DNA of 64,000 nt from Icerya purchasi (taxonomy: Eukaryota > Arthropoda > Insecta > Hemiptera > Monophlebidae), in NCBI GenBank assembly GCA_039619475.1, contig CM077116.1, positions 249,993,440-250,057,439 of the forward strand. The letters are read 5' to 3'. Under the pieces are notes generated by a model. It saw nothing but the letters and a program-made list of their open reading frames with translations, made no database searches and was not told the DNA's origin. A program made the translations under genes and the position numbers. Below, one piece after another: positions 13,540 through 24,879 of the stretch (the first letter of the stretch is position 1; every line of letters starts with the position of its first letter).

Positions 13540-14245
13540 AAACAAAGAAAGAAATGAACTAAATCAACAAAATATAACTTTCAGTACAGAAATTAGATAT
13601 CTTGAAATAATAAGAGATCAAAATATAAATTATAACAAACATATAATTCTTAAAATCAAAAAAACATTACAATAAATTCAAATCGCTGTGCAACGATGAT
13701 TTGAATAAGACGATAATACTCTCTTCCGATGAATCATAGAATACGGATCTTTAATATATTTCAAAAAGTTGAAAAAATGCATATGTCTAAAAAGTTTTAT
13801 CATTGCAGGAACTAATACTTATAGGCGTCACATGATACAGTTCTGAGCTTCTTTAAATCTTCAAATGGTACAAGTTAATCAAATTAAAAATCCCGAGCTA
13901 GAAATCCGAGCTAATAAATCACTTAAAAAAACTCCAATAATTGAGAAAGAGAAAAGAAAAACAATGGAATTTGGCAAGAACAATATAAAAAAAATACTAC
14001 GGTCCGACGCACAGAGGCGTTATACCCGATATTGAAACTAGATTAAAAAATAAAAACTTAACATCTGACTACTTTCTAACACAGTACCTAATGAGTAACG
14101 GTAATTTCACGGTTTACCAAAAAATATTTAAAACTACTGACAACAGCCTTCAAGAAATCAAAAGAATTATCGGTAAAACCGTAGTCGCTAATGACCTTGT
14201 AGTCCAAAAGCGACTTGTAAATATAATAAATAAATAAAATAAATA
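13540..14245 (+). mobile_element. LINE 3' fragment
   Basis: Scattered plus-strand frames resemble the end of a LINE pol. TEIRYLEIIRDQNINYNKHI (from ~13578) fits the thumb segment after the catalytic palm. DIETRLKNKNLTSDYFLTQY (from ~14030), followed by GNFTVYQKIF, fits the conserved C-terminal region before the last cysteine motif. An A-rich (AAATA)n-like stretch at 14224-14250 could be the tail. Many stops are present, and clade and 5' limit are uncertain. Confidence 0.45.
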
Positions 14246-14527
14246 AAAGATACTCCGGACCATACATTTCAGATATGTTAAAAATTCAAAATTATCAGAG
14301 AGAAACACAACATTAGTGGAATTTTTTTTTTTTGAAAAATCATGAATAGAAAAAGAACATTTCGAAAAATTCATTATAAAAATTCTTACGGTAAAAGGAA
14401 ATATAACATAGTGGATTACATGGAAATTTATTGCCAAACTCTAATCAAAAAGCCACGTGTAAAAGTTTAGTCAACCTTCACATATCTGAATAAGTTAAAT
14501 AAATTAATCATAATACAGTTATAGTAG

Positions 14528-14625
14528 GTAACGTGGTAGCCTAGCGGTTAAGGCGCTTAGCTTCTAAACCAGAGGACACGGGTTCGAGACTTGTCTCGTA
14601 CTAGATCCGAATTGCTCCGCAACAA
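14528..14625 (+). mobile_element. tRNA-derived SINE, family B, copy 1
   Basis: A tRNA-like head contains an A-box (GGTAGCCTAGCGGTTAAGG) and a B-box (GGGTTCGAGAC) at normal spacing. A related copy lies on the minus strand at 48780-48938, sharing TAGCCTAGxGGTTAAGG and GACTTGTCTCG. The sequence downstream differs between the copies, so the 3' limit is unknown. It is not a functional tRNA: the acceptor stem is not closed. Confidence 0.55.
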
Positions 14626-14629
14626 AAAA

Positions 14630-16950
14630 TTTCCTAGGTAGTTTGTTTTTTGTTATCAGCTGCCCTTGTATCACTTGTCATCCAGTTATCAACTGGCTAA
14701 TAACCCCGAGGTTACACATTTTTCCATCTACTCCTAAATAGTTACAAATTCGGTTTATATTAAAAATATTTTTGCTCCTTACGGTTTCGTCTGAATCAAT
14801 TTCGACTGCAGTAGTAAAAAATGAAAGATTTACATTGCGAATATTTTAAAAAAATTGTGAAAGCACTTCATTATATTAAGCAATGCAGTGCTTAATATAA
14901 TGAAGTGTAAATTCGATGAAATCATGAATCGACATTCCCATTATTTCATCTCCTTCCAAAATTAGGAATATTCCAAACGCGCTCATATTGATGCAAATTT
15001 TATTTTGTATATACAGTAACTTTTTAGTGGTTATAGTCAATAGGCATTATGATTAATAACCAATAAATCCGTGTTTAAGAAAAGAAAGAAAAAAAAAAAA
15101 AAAAAAAGATGACATAGTGAATCAAACCAAAAATGTTATTTCTTTTACTTTTTTATAAAAAGCTGATCATCGATAACTTTTTTAAATTTCTAATTCTTGG
15201 AGGACAACCGTCCTCTCAAGCATTTTCACAAATGACGCAAATGCCGAGAACGGAAAAATGAATAGATTAGCCCTTGTTCTGCAGGTCGATGAAAGCTTTT
15301 ATCTTGTGCTTTTTTATCATGTGTGCTTTTGCCCAAGGACTGTTCAATCATAGGTATGCATGTTAATAATAATGATTAATTTCCATTAACTTTAAACTTT
15401 TACACGACGGTGTAATAATATAAAATTTCCATCTAGCCTGCGAAAAACTAGAACGAAAATGATTAATGATTTGTTCGAAGCCGCTTCCTGTGTCAGGGAT
15501 CTTCTCTATAAAATGTCGTTACGTTAATATTGCCGCAAGAATATGCACTATTAGAAATTAAGCTGTAATTGAGAAGATAATAAAGAGAATCTCTTAGCTA
15601 GATCTGCTGTCGTTACAATATTTCTATTCAATTTATAATCACTTTACTTTAAATAAAAAGCCTAAAATTAAAAGTTCAATTTAGATTTAAAATAGATTTC
15701 TTCTTATTACAACTAAATGCGTTCTAAACAATCAGACCAGCATTTGTTCACAACAGTAAGCAAACATTTCCAAACTGCTCACTCAACTCAACAACTGTGC
15801 GCGAATGAACAAAAACTTCTTTTTATTTTTATTTCTTTCAGACATTTGCGAAAAGGAACTATCCGAAAAACTAAGAACGGGAAGCAAAGTAGACTTGGAT
15901 CATTACTCCGATCAGAGATAGAACATCATCACGTAAATCTAAAAATAAAGCCTTTCTTCGAGGCACTTTATGATGAAAGCATATGGTTAATTGTATCCGA
16001 AATTATTCACGTAAAATTTGAGCGCCGGAATTGCCCGCGGAAAATTTACAATTAATTCGAGGAGAGTTTTGAAAATTTTTTTGGCAGATTTTACTATACT
16101 CGTACTACTTTAGTACCGTTAACTGATGTCTTTTCCAGAGTTTAAGTTGTAAGAATTAAAGATTGGACTTTTATCATTATGTTTTGCAATATTCCAGTCT
16201 TACAAATTTCATTTAAAATATCAGCACGTAAATGAGTACGACGGGGTTAAATTCCACCCTTTTCTCCGATTGTCGCTTTGCACAGTACAAATTAATGTTT
16301 CTAATGTAATTTGTGCAATGTTTTGACAGGCCTTTACGATATTTCGCGAAAATTTTGAGGAACGTCGTGCTAATAATAAAAATGTACGACCTCATCGATG
16401 AAACCAAAAATTTTCCAAAAAAAATTTAAAAATTCTACTTTGTCGTCGCTGTACAATGTTTTTTGAATTTCGTCTTTTCCCTTCTGCAATACAAAAATTC
16501 AGAATAATTTAAATCGTTGATCCACAGAACTGAGAAAAGTCAAATTTTCAAACACCTTTTAAATATCTAAAAATTTTATGTTACTCGATAAAATATCTAT
16601 TTTCAATCAGCCGGAATTTGTCGGGAGCCCTCAGAGAATCTTATTTCAGAAAGGTATAATTTCTTTCACATCAGTCTTTCAAAGTAACAGAATCTTCAAC
16701 AGTAAATCTACGAGCCACTGAATCTTGAACCCGAAATGATAATATCGGCACTATACGTCGACTGTGCGTTTGATTTATACCAGGAAGCGAAATTGTCTAA
16801 TTTTCAACTAGAATTTTAAGCGTAGAATGGTGCCGTTCAGCAGCCACCGTCATAATACCGCCTCCAATTAAATTTTGCCAAAAAAAATGTATCTGTGTCG
16901 AGTATTCAGCAATAGGTGATCGGGAGAATGAATTCAATAGATTATTTAAT
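14630..16950. other. unassigned AT-rich DNA
   Basis: There is no transposon or gene I can name. A perfect inverted repeat lies near 14864-14903 (CACTTCATTATATTAAGCA and its reverse complement). A possible terminal exon at 15842-15921 is listed separately. An A run lies near 15089. The 112-codon open frame at 15717-16055 has no recognisable domain. Confidence 0.35.
15842..15921 (+). other. candidate terminal exon of an unidentified gene
   Basis: A strong pyrimidine tract ending in TTTCTTTCAG (to 15841) precedes a frame that, in phase AC|ATT, reads ICEKELSEKLRTGSKVDLDH, then YSDQR and a TAG stop at 15919-15921. AATAAA follows at 15944-15949. The charged composition is protein-like and unlike nearby chance frames. 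I do not recognise the sequence and see no upstream exon, so it may be coincidence. Confidence 0.2.
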
Positions 16951-16952
16951 AC

Positions 16953-17230
16953 ACCTCTTCTTCTTCTTCTTTAAGCCTTTTGACACCAATATTTGGTGTA
17001 GGCCTCTCCCAAATTTTTCCACCATTGTCTGTCCTGAGCCTCGCGTATCCATGTATGACCTGCTTGTCTTATTATGTCATCTGTATTGCCGTTTTTACTA
17101 TTGTTCCTGTTATTTGAGGTCGCATGTCGAGATTGCCGCCCCCTTAACGGCAATCCAGGGTCCCCTGTGATTATCTGGCCCTTCTGCACAGGGTACTGAG
17201 GGCTCTTATTCCTTGTGCTTTCCACACCTA
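16953..17230 (-). mobile_element. RTE-type LINE 3' end
   Basis: The minus-strand frame from 17225 ends with NTDDIIRQAGHTWIREAQDR and then WKNLGEAYTKYWCQKA, stopping near 16974. This is the conserved C-terminus of RTE-like endonuclease/reverse transcriptases (W-D-D-I ... AG..W...AQDR..W..LGEAY). The stop is followed at once by an (AAG)n tail, seen as CTT repeats at 16957-16972. It matches the 3' architecture of the larger copy at 19430-20803 and is 5'-truncated. Confidence 0.65.
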
Positions 17231-17529
17231 AAGGAAGTCAAAACGTTAATATGAAACTCTTGCATTATATTTCAATATAAGGAGGTTAGGACGTAATTGG
17301 GGCGAATTTGTAGCAGACTTTTCCAGGGCACCCGGTGGTAGTGTGATTTTTATTTTAACGATTAAGGTGGAAAAAAATGAATTAAATATGTAAAATATCT
17401 CGCTTTCATCAACTAGAGCGGGTAAGTGTAATAGAGGATTTATCATTTTCGGTAATAATAGTGTTTTGATTCTACTCTTAAATATGGCTTCTCGAATTCA
17501 GTATCGCAGTGAACAAAATTGTAAGAATT

Positions 17530-17830
17530 GTAATAGTGTCAAAAAATGGACTGATAATATAGACAGCATATTAAATATAAATAATACACTCCAAATTAAT
17601 ACCGGAATTATTTCATGTGTTGCACTTAAACATAAAAACTGGTTAAGAAGAGCGAAAATGGTTTGGCGGTGATCGGATCGCAGAGTTTCTTCGATTTTTC
17701 GCACCAGTTCTTCTGAGATTACACAGATGGTCTTCTATTGCTCGTCCTCTACATTCGTTCTACCTCCTCGGAACTCACGGCAACATTTATGAACATGTTG
17801 AACACTCATCACAGGGGAGACCATAAACTT
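17530..17830 (-). mobile_element. mariner-like transposase N-terminal relic
   Basis: Read on the minus strand from ~17815, the translation gives HVHKCCREFRGGRTNVEDE, a stop, then ISEELVRKIEETLRSDHRQT. This follows the N-terminal pattern of mariner-like transposases: helix-turn-helix 'RF..GR..VED' followed by 'DRR.TI' in the second helix-turn-helix. No catalytic domain or terminal repeats were seen. Confidence 0.45.
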
Positions 17831-17929
17831 CCACTTATGTTAGCGGCAGCGCATTTGTTATTCGTGTCTGATATTTGTGATGGACGTTCGATTCGTGTGT
17901 GAAATCGACATACTGTCAGAGTCGTGAAT

Positions 17930-18606
17930 TTCGGAGGAAAAAAAAATTAACGATTCTGAAAATTATGAAGAATAGCTCTCACAGCATGCTGGCTGTGGTG
18001 TAAATCACGCTGTATCGGCTTCGAACATGGAAGTCGATAGTATAAAAAAAATGTTCGGTCACTTGGTTGATAATTATGAAGTGAAATACATGAGGTGTAT
18101 ATTGGCGATGGTGATAGTGCTACATATAAAGGATTATTCTGTAGAAAAACTAGAATTCAAGCACAATTATCAGCCATTTGATCTAAAAGTTCAAGAAGCT
18201 CTGAAGCCAATGTGACTTGACTAGACATGAGTGTCTCGATAGATGTAAGGGAAATAATACATAAAATAATAACGAAAGTTATAATGATTTGTTGTGTCAT
18301 TTTGCTCCAAAACATCTCCATAATGGCCTTAAAACCATCGAATTGTCTAACTACCTAGCTGTTGCTATTTTTAATGATGGTTTTTCATAAATTTTGAAAA
18401 TATTAAGTGTAATGGGAGCAATAATTGGCCCTGCCGCACGGCACTATGCCGCTGAAAGAGACCAAACGAGGCTACGCATAGCTGATCATCGTCACTTGGC
18501 TGCCTCGAAAGACGGCCGTTCAGCTCTCAGGGGAACTTCAACAGCCCAGCAGGCACAGCTCGAAGAAGTGAAAGGTGTACTATATGTCTCTGGAATAGCA
18601 GATTAG
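17930..18606 (+). mobile_element. Mutator-like (MULE) domain relic
   Basis: Plus-strand fragments occur in the order of an insect Mutator-like transposase-domain protein. A segment ending SASNMEVDSIKKMFGHLV and EVKYMRC is followed, after a frameshift, by GDGDSATYKGLF. Later come HNGLKTIELSNYLAVAIFND and GAIIGPAARHYAAERDQTR, then a C-terminal LYVSGIAD and stop at 18604-18606. The GDGDS box is diagnostic for this group. At least two frame changes and one stop show it is dead. No ends or duplications were found. The identification rests on remembered family patterns. Confidence 0.55.
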
Positions 18607-18904
18607 CTCTAGGTATATTTGTAACAATGAAATCACTACTTCTATCTTTAAACACGTTTTTCTCAAAACTACATTTTACAAATTTGCTGCAGTTCTAACT
18701 CCATAACAAATCATCCGATCGACGTGATTCTTATTTTATCTCATTTAGTACTTTTTTCTCTATACAATGACCCTCTGGTTTTTTGATTGAATAAAAATTG
18801 TAATTTTGGCATGCTAAAAATCAACAAATTTTTAAGCAAAATTTAGAATACTGTGAAACGTAACTGGGATGAATTTATAACTCACATTCACAGGTCATCT
18901 TTTT
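18607..18904. other. unassigned DNA
   Basis: AT-rich sequence between the MULE relic and the start of the recognisable LINE endonuclease. Nothing was identified. Confidence 0.3.
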
Positions 18905-19429
18905 AAATATTATCGTGTTAACCGAAATTAATATAAGTAAGGATGAATTAAATTTATATAATATAACTGGATTAGCGAAAATATTGGACTACAAAGACCT
19001 ATTGGGTAGAACGGAGGAATACTTGTATTCATAAATAATAAGTTTAAATTTCACATTCGAGAAGTTAATAATAGGCCAAGTATGGACCTGATGATGATAG
19101 ATATGGATATTTGCGAAAACAATGCTTTACGCTTAAATGCTGTATATAGATCACCGAGCAAAAACGTAGGCGAATTTATAAACGAAACCTCTGCACTCCT
19201 GAAAAAATTAAGTAATAAAGATAATTTCCTGATTTGTGATGATTTTAATATCGATTTATTTCTTCATAATTCACAAGTTGAGAACTTTTTAAACGTAATT
19301 TATAGGTCAGGAGGAGTGCAGTTAATAAATGAAATTACGAGAGAAGAAGAACGGATAGATAGAAGTACCCAATTATGTATAGACAACATATTTATTAACT
19401 ATAATACAAATGAAATTACTTCGGGAATT
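18905..19429 (+). mobile_element. LINE endonuclease fragment, part 1 (interrupted)
   Basis: The plus-strand frame begins with VLTEINISKDELNLYNITGL and runs, with breaks, through NAVYRSPSK, FLICDDFNID and LCIDNIFINY, motifs of an APE-type LINE endonuclease. At 19429 it is cut by an RTE-type insertion. Joining 19429 to 20810 keeps the reading frame and gives SGI-INSKISDH, the expected catalytic C-terminus. It resembles the endonuclease of the LINE at 48957-53394. Confidence 0.75.
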
Positions 19430-20803
19430 CTTCTTCTTCTTCTTCTTCTTCTTCTTTAGCCTGCGTTACATCATTGATTCGATGTAGGTCCCCCTTAATT
19501 TACTCCATCGATACCTATCTTGCGCTTCACGAAGCCATTGTTTCCCTACTGTTGCCACAATATCATCCGTCCACCTTCTGAGTGGTCTTCCTTGTGCGCG
19601 TTTTCCCGTACACGGTCTCCATTGGATCAGTTCCTTTGTCCACCTTTCATCTACTTGCCTATCAACATGACCAGCCCAGGCCCATTTGTTCAGGGCTATC
19701 CTTGTCCCGACATCTTCAAATTTTGTCTTATTTCGGATATATTCTGATTTAATCTTATCTCGCAGTTTTATGCGAAGTAAAGCTCATTCCATCTGTCTTT
19801 CAATTTTTCTTAATTTTTCTACGACTTCCTTCCTTTAATGGACCAGGTTTCCGCAGCATACGTTAAGCACTGGAATCACGCATTAGTTAAATATTTTCGC
19901 TTTATTTTGTGAACTGATTTTGGTATTGAGTATATGTTTTATTTTATGGTATGCGATCTGACCGTTTGATATTTTCTTTTCGAGATCTAATTTCATCCCT
20001 TCTTTTCCGGTTGTGAAAACTTTACCCAAATATGTAAACCTATGTTTCCTGTTTGTATTTGTATTTCGTAATGCATGCGATCGTTGTTCCGATTTCGCAT
20101 ATATTTCATGTACTTTGTTTTATTCAGATTTATTTGTAAACCTAGTTCCTTTATCATACATTCTAAATCATTCTTGGTCCTGTGCTATGATCACAATGTC
20201 ATCTGCAAAGAGGAAGTGGTGTAAATATCTGCCATTTATATTTATTCCTCTTTCACTCCAATCCAATGATTTTATTGCATGTTCCAATGCTGTTGTGAAT
20301 AGTCGTAGTGAGATTGTATCTCCCTGTCCAGGCCCGTGCCCAGAATTTTGAATAGGAGGGGTTTTGAAAATTTTCTTCGCATATTTTATAAATAACAATA
20401 CATTTTTCAGTAATATTAATACTATTAATAGTTTCCATAATTTTGATATATATATTAATAATTTCCAGAATTTTGATTTATATATTAATAATTTACATAA
20501 ATGAATTACACCGTATAAACATTAATAAAAATTACATATGTTATTGATTATACTCGTAAGAAAAAATTTTGTATAAAATATTAATGAAGTATCTAAAAAT
20601 ATGAAGCAAATTTTTTCTTTTTTCTTTTAAAAGTAAGAACACCCTAAAAAATCATCAATATTTATTTTAAATTTTTGATTTTTTTCCGATTTTTGTGTAT
20701 TTCTAATAACTATTTCAGTTCTCATGGGAGGGAGGGGGGGACCCCCAAAACCACCCCATGGACACGGCCTTGTCCCTGTCTAACTCCTTTTAGTATTGAA
20801 AGT
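19430..20803 (-). mobile_element. RTE-type LINE nested in another LINE
   Basis: A minus-strand, 5'-truncated RTE-like element. Visible motifs are GVRQGDTISLRLFTTALEHA (joined across the hAT insertion), GININGRYLHHFLFADDIVI with the FADD catalytic box, GLQINLNKTKYMKY, and the C-terminal RRWTDDIVATVGKQWLREAQ. The last is followed by a stop and a long (AAG)n tail, seen as CTT repeats at 19430-19457. GGAATT flanks it at 19424-19429 and 20804-20809 as a short or eroded target duplication. A hAT-type MITE at 20329-20772 interrupts the reverse transcriptase. Confidence 0.8.
20329..20772 (+). mobile_element. hAT-type MITE with 8-bp TSD
   Basis: A 444-bp element flanked by the perfect 8-bp duplication TCCCTGTC at 20321-20328 and 20773-20780. 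Its ends are imperfect inverted repeats: CAGGCCCGTGCCCA at the left, CAAGGCCGTGTCCA reading inward from the right. Eight-base duplications and CAG-like starts are hallmarks of hAT elements. It has no coding capacity and would rely on a transposase supplied in trans. About 370 bp of its interior recurs, inverted, at 28535-28903. Confidence 0.85.
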
Positions 20804-21085
20804 GGAATTATAAACTCGAAAATATCAGACCATTACGTCATCTGTTGTGTATTTAGTATCTTGAATCGGAATTTTCAACCTATTAGAAACTCTATGAAAT
20901 ATGTTTTTGATGAAAACAGGTTGCAGAGTAAGACAATTAATTATAACTAGAAGGAGATAAGTAGCTCCACAACATCAGGAAATATGTATGATCATATACA
21001 TTCAGTTTTTAAAGGCCTTTACAAAGAATGCAAATTGGAAGTACGGGAGAGTAAAAAGATGACTAAATACAGCCCTATAAATAAC
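20804..21085 (+). mobile_element. LINE endonuclease fragment, part 2
   Basis: Continuation of the LINE broken at 19429. The frame resumes as INSKISDHYVICCVFSILNR, containing the SDH catalytic motif, and runs on as KGLYKECKLEVRESKKMTKY. Recognisable sequence fades near 21085, where a CCGGGG/CCCCGG-rich hairpin begins. The reverse transcriptase of this element is missing. Confidence 0.65.
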
Positions 21086-23233
21086 CGGGGATATAACTGT
21101 ACCCGGGGTTATCCCCATGCCTACAGTGTGCACATCGCGGAATGTTTTATAATTTTTTTATTTTTCTTGTATATCCCCTTTCATTCTTTAGTCTTCAAAT
21201 GTAATTCTAATTATACCCGGTTTTGTTTTCTTTCCGATTAAGACTCTCGGCTCGCGAGCCTCCTGCAAAAAAAAAAAAAAAAAAAAAAGAGCAAAAACAA
21301 AACAATTCTAATCTTTGATGGCTTATAAACATTCCGATTTTACACTTATACCGATGTATCAGTTTACCTTAATAGCACATTAAATCGCTATATCAAAGCA
21401 TATGAAAATCGGAAAAACGATAAAAAAGAAAAGACGTCGAATGAACGGGCTAAATAATATTAAAAATTATTGAAATACCACCAAACTAAAGTCTCTATTT
21501 TACCCCCCTTTAAAACCCGTTTTTTTGCGCTCATCTACTGGTCAAAGTTTTATTTAATTTTCTCCAGTATTTGGTATATTTTTCAGTACGGATTCATTTG
21601 CACTCAGTTTTGCCATTAATTCATTTATAATATATAAAACACGTATTTCGCTTTATTATTTCATTTACCGGTTATTTACAATCTTTTATATTATCTCGGT
21701 AATTCATTTTGCTACTATCACATTTTCGGCGTAACGTTATCAAAAAGCGGTATCCCAGCTTCCTTATGTGTCGCAAATACATTAAGTATTTAGAGATTAT
21801 TAAAATCGATTCGCTTTATTTTTCTTAATCCGCTGCGGAACGGGAGAGACGCTTTATAATGTAAGAAGAAGACTAAGTTTTAAGAGTTGAGGATAAAATA
21901 ATTTTCACCCTCAACGGATAGAAAATTGATTTGGACACTTTTGTGCTGTTCTTCGCTAACCCAAAACGCGAAACGGCATCGTCCTTTTTATGTACTACTC
22001 CCGCTGTTTCAATGATTTTTTCGATGTTTTAACATCGGGAGAGCCAATAGCTACGGTGGTATTTTTAATATTGCTATCGTTTTCTACGTCGCCGGTGATG
22101 CAGGATATTACGGAGTTTTATCAAAATGGCAAATACGCGTTAAAAAATCGGTAGAATATTATTTACGTTTATTAAAATTTATTCAATAAAATCGGTTTCA
22201 ACGATATCCCCCCTCCCCGTGCTGTACAGAAAATTTAGACTAACGGTAATGTGTAGGCTTACGAGATATAGAAAATGTGTCTTATTAAAATGTCAGCTGC
22301 GTCCTACCGCATGAACTTAATGAAACACCTGTTGTCTTCCGAGTTTAAATTGAACCGCTAAATTAAAAGCCTAAATTTATTTTACAATATGCTAAAACTG
22401 ACTCTGAAACCTGTTCCGCCATTGTCCGAAAGAGCGCGTCAACTGTTTTTAGATCTAAATAAAAAGGGAAAAACAAATTTGTACTCAGTGCAAAGAACAT
22501 TCTAAGAGCTAAAATCGTGTTTTTTTTTTCTGTTTTTTATTTGTATGAGTTTAAAAAATTCAATCTCACTCTACCGCACGCAATAAATCAAAACATTATA
22601 TATCGACATTATACGTATAAACACATTACTTACATCGGCAAATACTTATCGTTTCGACTCTATCAGTACTAACTTAGAACAATTAATCAGTACTGGCTTA
22701 GAACAATTATCGAAGAAGTCGCAAATATGTAATCTTTCAAATAAAATAAATACCAACATTTCGATACTCAAATACTCGAAATGAAGTAATATTCTGTATT
22801 AAAAATTTTCGTTGTAAGTTTCGTTTTTGTAGACAAAATTACCGACCATGTTATTTTTGGATAAAAAAAATTTTACGAATTCTTATCGAAATCGTCCACC
22901 TATTCACTTTTAAAGTAGTTAACTGTATAGTTGTTGTTGTTTTTTTTTAATTTCCTTCTAGCTGTCTTTTTAATTTTCTAATAACTTTTTCATTTTTTTT
23001 GTCTTTCCGTTTGTCGTTGGGCTTTACATCTTACAAATTTTTTTCGTTCTCTTTAACTTTATCATACGCGCGCTATATTTCCCACCGTCTTCACTTTTTC
23101 CAACCTCATTGCGACCATGCTTTTGGGAAACCAACTTAAAATCCGTTTATTTGGCTAAAAAATAGTAATTGCCTTTTTCATATTTTAATTCTGAAACCTT
23201 TTCAATTTCTTCTTTGTTATAAATATATATATA
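21086..23233. other. unassigned AT-rich DNA
   Basis: No gene or transposon was recognised. An A run lies at 21267-21287. A hairpin-forming segment (GGGGATA ... TATCCCC) lies near 21088-21118. Confidence 0.35.
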
Positions 23234-24362
23234 TTTTTTTTTTTTTTATTATTTTACCACAACTGACCAATTTTAGTGATCATTTAACGATTAGTTTATT
23301 GCAATAAAGAATGTTTTGTGGAGGGGTAGTACTCAGTAGTACTCCTTCAGAACTTTATAATGGCTGGACAAGATCTAAAGGCTTATTTCGCCACAGTCTG
23401 CGTATTTCACCGGAGTTATCCAGCAAACTGGTAGAAAGTGGATTTATATGAATGCTAAGTCGGGCGACGTGTTTATTTGCTTGTTTTTTGATTTCATCCT
23501 CCACAGATATGACGTTCAAGTCATTATGGAGGGTGTAATTTGAGACGTACCAGTAATGGTTCTCAGTACCCTATTTTGATATTGTTGTATTTTCTGTAAG
23601 TTCGATGTTTTTGCGCAGCCCCAAAACTGTATACCATACAGCCAGATCAATAGAGTTTTATTGTCTAACGACAAGCCCGACCTCTTAGCTAACAGCCACG
23701 ACGTGGTTCTAGTTTTAAACCTCAAATGCTCGATTTTTTTCTGAATGTAAGTACCCCAGGTTAGCCTAACGTCCAAGTGCATGCCTAAATATATTACGTT
23801 ATTGGCATTTGGTATTACGACGTTATTTATTTTGATTGGCAGGAGTTAAATTTTTCGATTTGTGAATGAAATATACGTCGACTTACTTTCATTGACTACT
23901 ATGCGCCATCGTTTTAGCCAAGTTTCCATATGCCGAAGTGACTCCTGCAGTTTTTCTGTGGCTGTGTTTTCACACATATCAACGGCCAAGATGGCTGCGT
24001 CATCCGCGTACAAAGCTACTTCTGTATTATCCAGCATGGGGAAGTCGAACGTGTAGATTAAGTACAATAATGGACCCAAAACGCTCCTCTGCGGGACCCC
24101 GACCCTTACCGGAAAAATATCTGAGTATTTATCGGCTACTTTCGCTCGAAAATATCTTTCTTGTATATGCGATTTAAATAGCAGATAGAAGGAGTGAAGA
24201 AGTAGAACTTTAATTTTATATAACAATCTTTGATGCCATTATCGAAAGCCTGCTGGACATCTAAAAACGCGGTCGTACAAATATTCTTGTTTTCCAAGCT
24301 ATTTTCAATAATCTTCGTTAGTCTATGAACCTGTTCTATAGTGTTATGGTGCTTACTGTTTT
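23234..24362 (-). mobile_element. Jockey-type LINE fragment
   Basis: A minus-strand reverse-transcriptase fragment. Motifs in order: HNTIEQVHRLTKIIE, the palm box AFLDVQQAFD (diagnostic of the Jockey clade), SHIQERYFRAKV, RVGVPQRSVLGPLLYLIYT with an R where G is usual in the PQGS box, ALYADDAAILA with an intact YADD, then the thumb segment MHLDVRLTWGTYIQKKIEHL. A C-terminal IRRLWRNKPLDLVQ follows. The poly-A tail appears as a T run at 23234-23247. It is 5'-truncated inside the fingers domain and broken by frameshifts. Confidence 0.8.
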
Positions 24363-24879
24363 ATTTGTGAAATGTGTTTCTGAAATGAGCAACATATTGT
24401 CAGTAGGCGTCTGTTCTGCGTTGTATTTCGCAGTGAAAATGGGCGGACTTAACTATAGCGGACGAACAACGCATAGATAATACAGCAATATAGGATTTAC
24501 AGTATAAATAACGAAAACGAATGAAAAACAAACAAAACAATTTTAAAAAACCTAAAAATTATGCAGAGCGATCAAGATTATGTGAAAAATAAAAAAATGT
24601 TATACATTGTTGTAGAAAAAATAAAAAAAATGATATATTCGAGTGGCTCTTTAAGAACAATCTTCCATACACAGCATAAATTTATTACGTCCTCCATCGT
24701 AATTGTGGGTGGGCACATCTGCAGTTCTTACTAGGTGGCTCGTGCGAGTACATTTCAATAATCGAGCTAAAAAAAAACGATATACATAAGGTTAAATGTG
24801 GCTTCAAGACTTAGTTGTAGGAAGTTACATTATATTATGTTTTTAGTTTAATTTGGATTGGGAAAAAAACAGCTCATAA
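24363..24879. other. unassigned spacer between LINE fragments
   Basis: AT-rich sequence with nothing identified. Parts may belong to the eroded 5' region of the element that follows. Confidence 0.3.

Noticed and set aside
14528..14605. Functional tRNA gene
   Set aside because: A- and B-box-like segments are present but the acceptor stem does not pair, and a related copy exists at 48780-48938.
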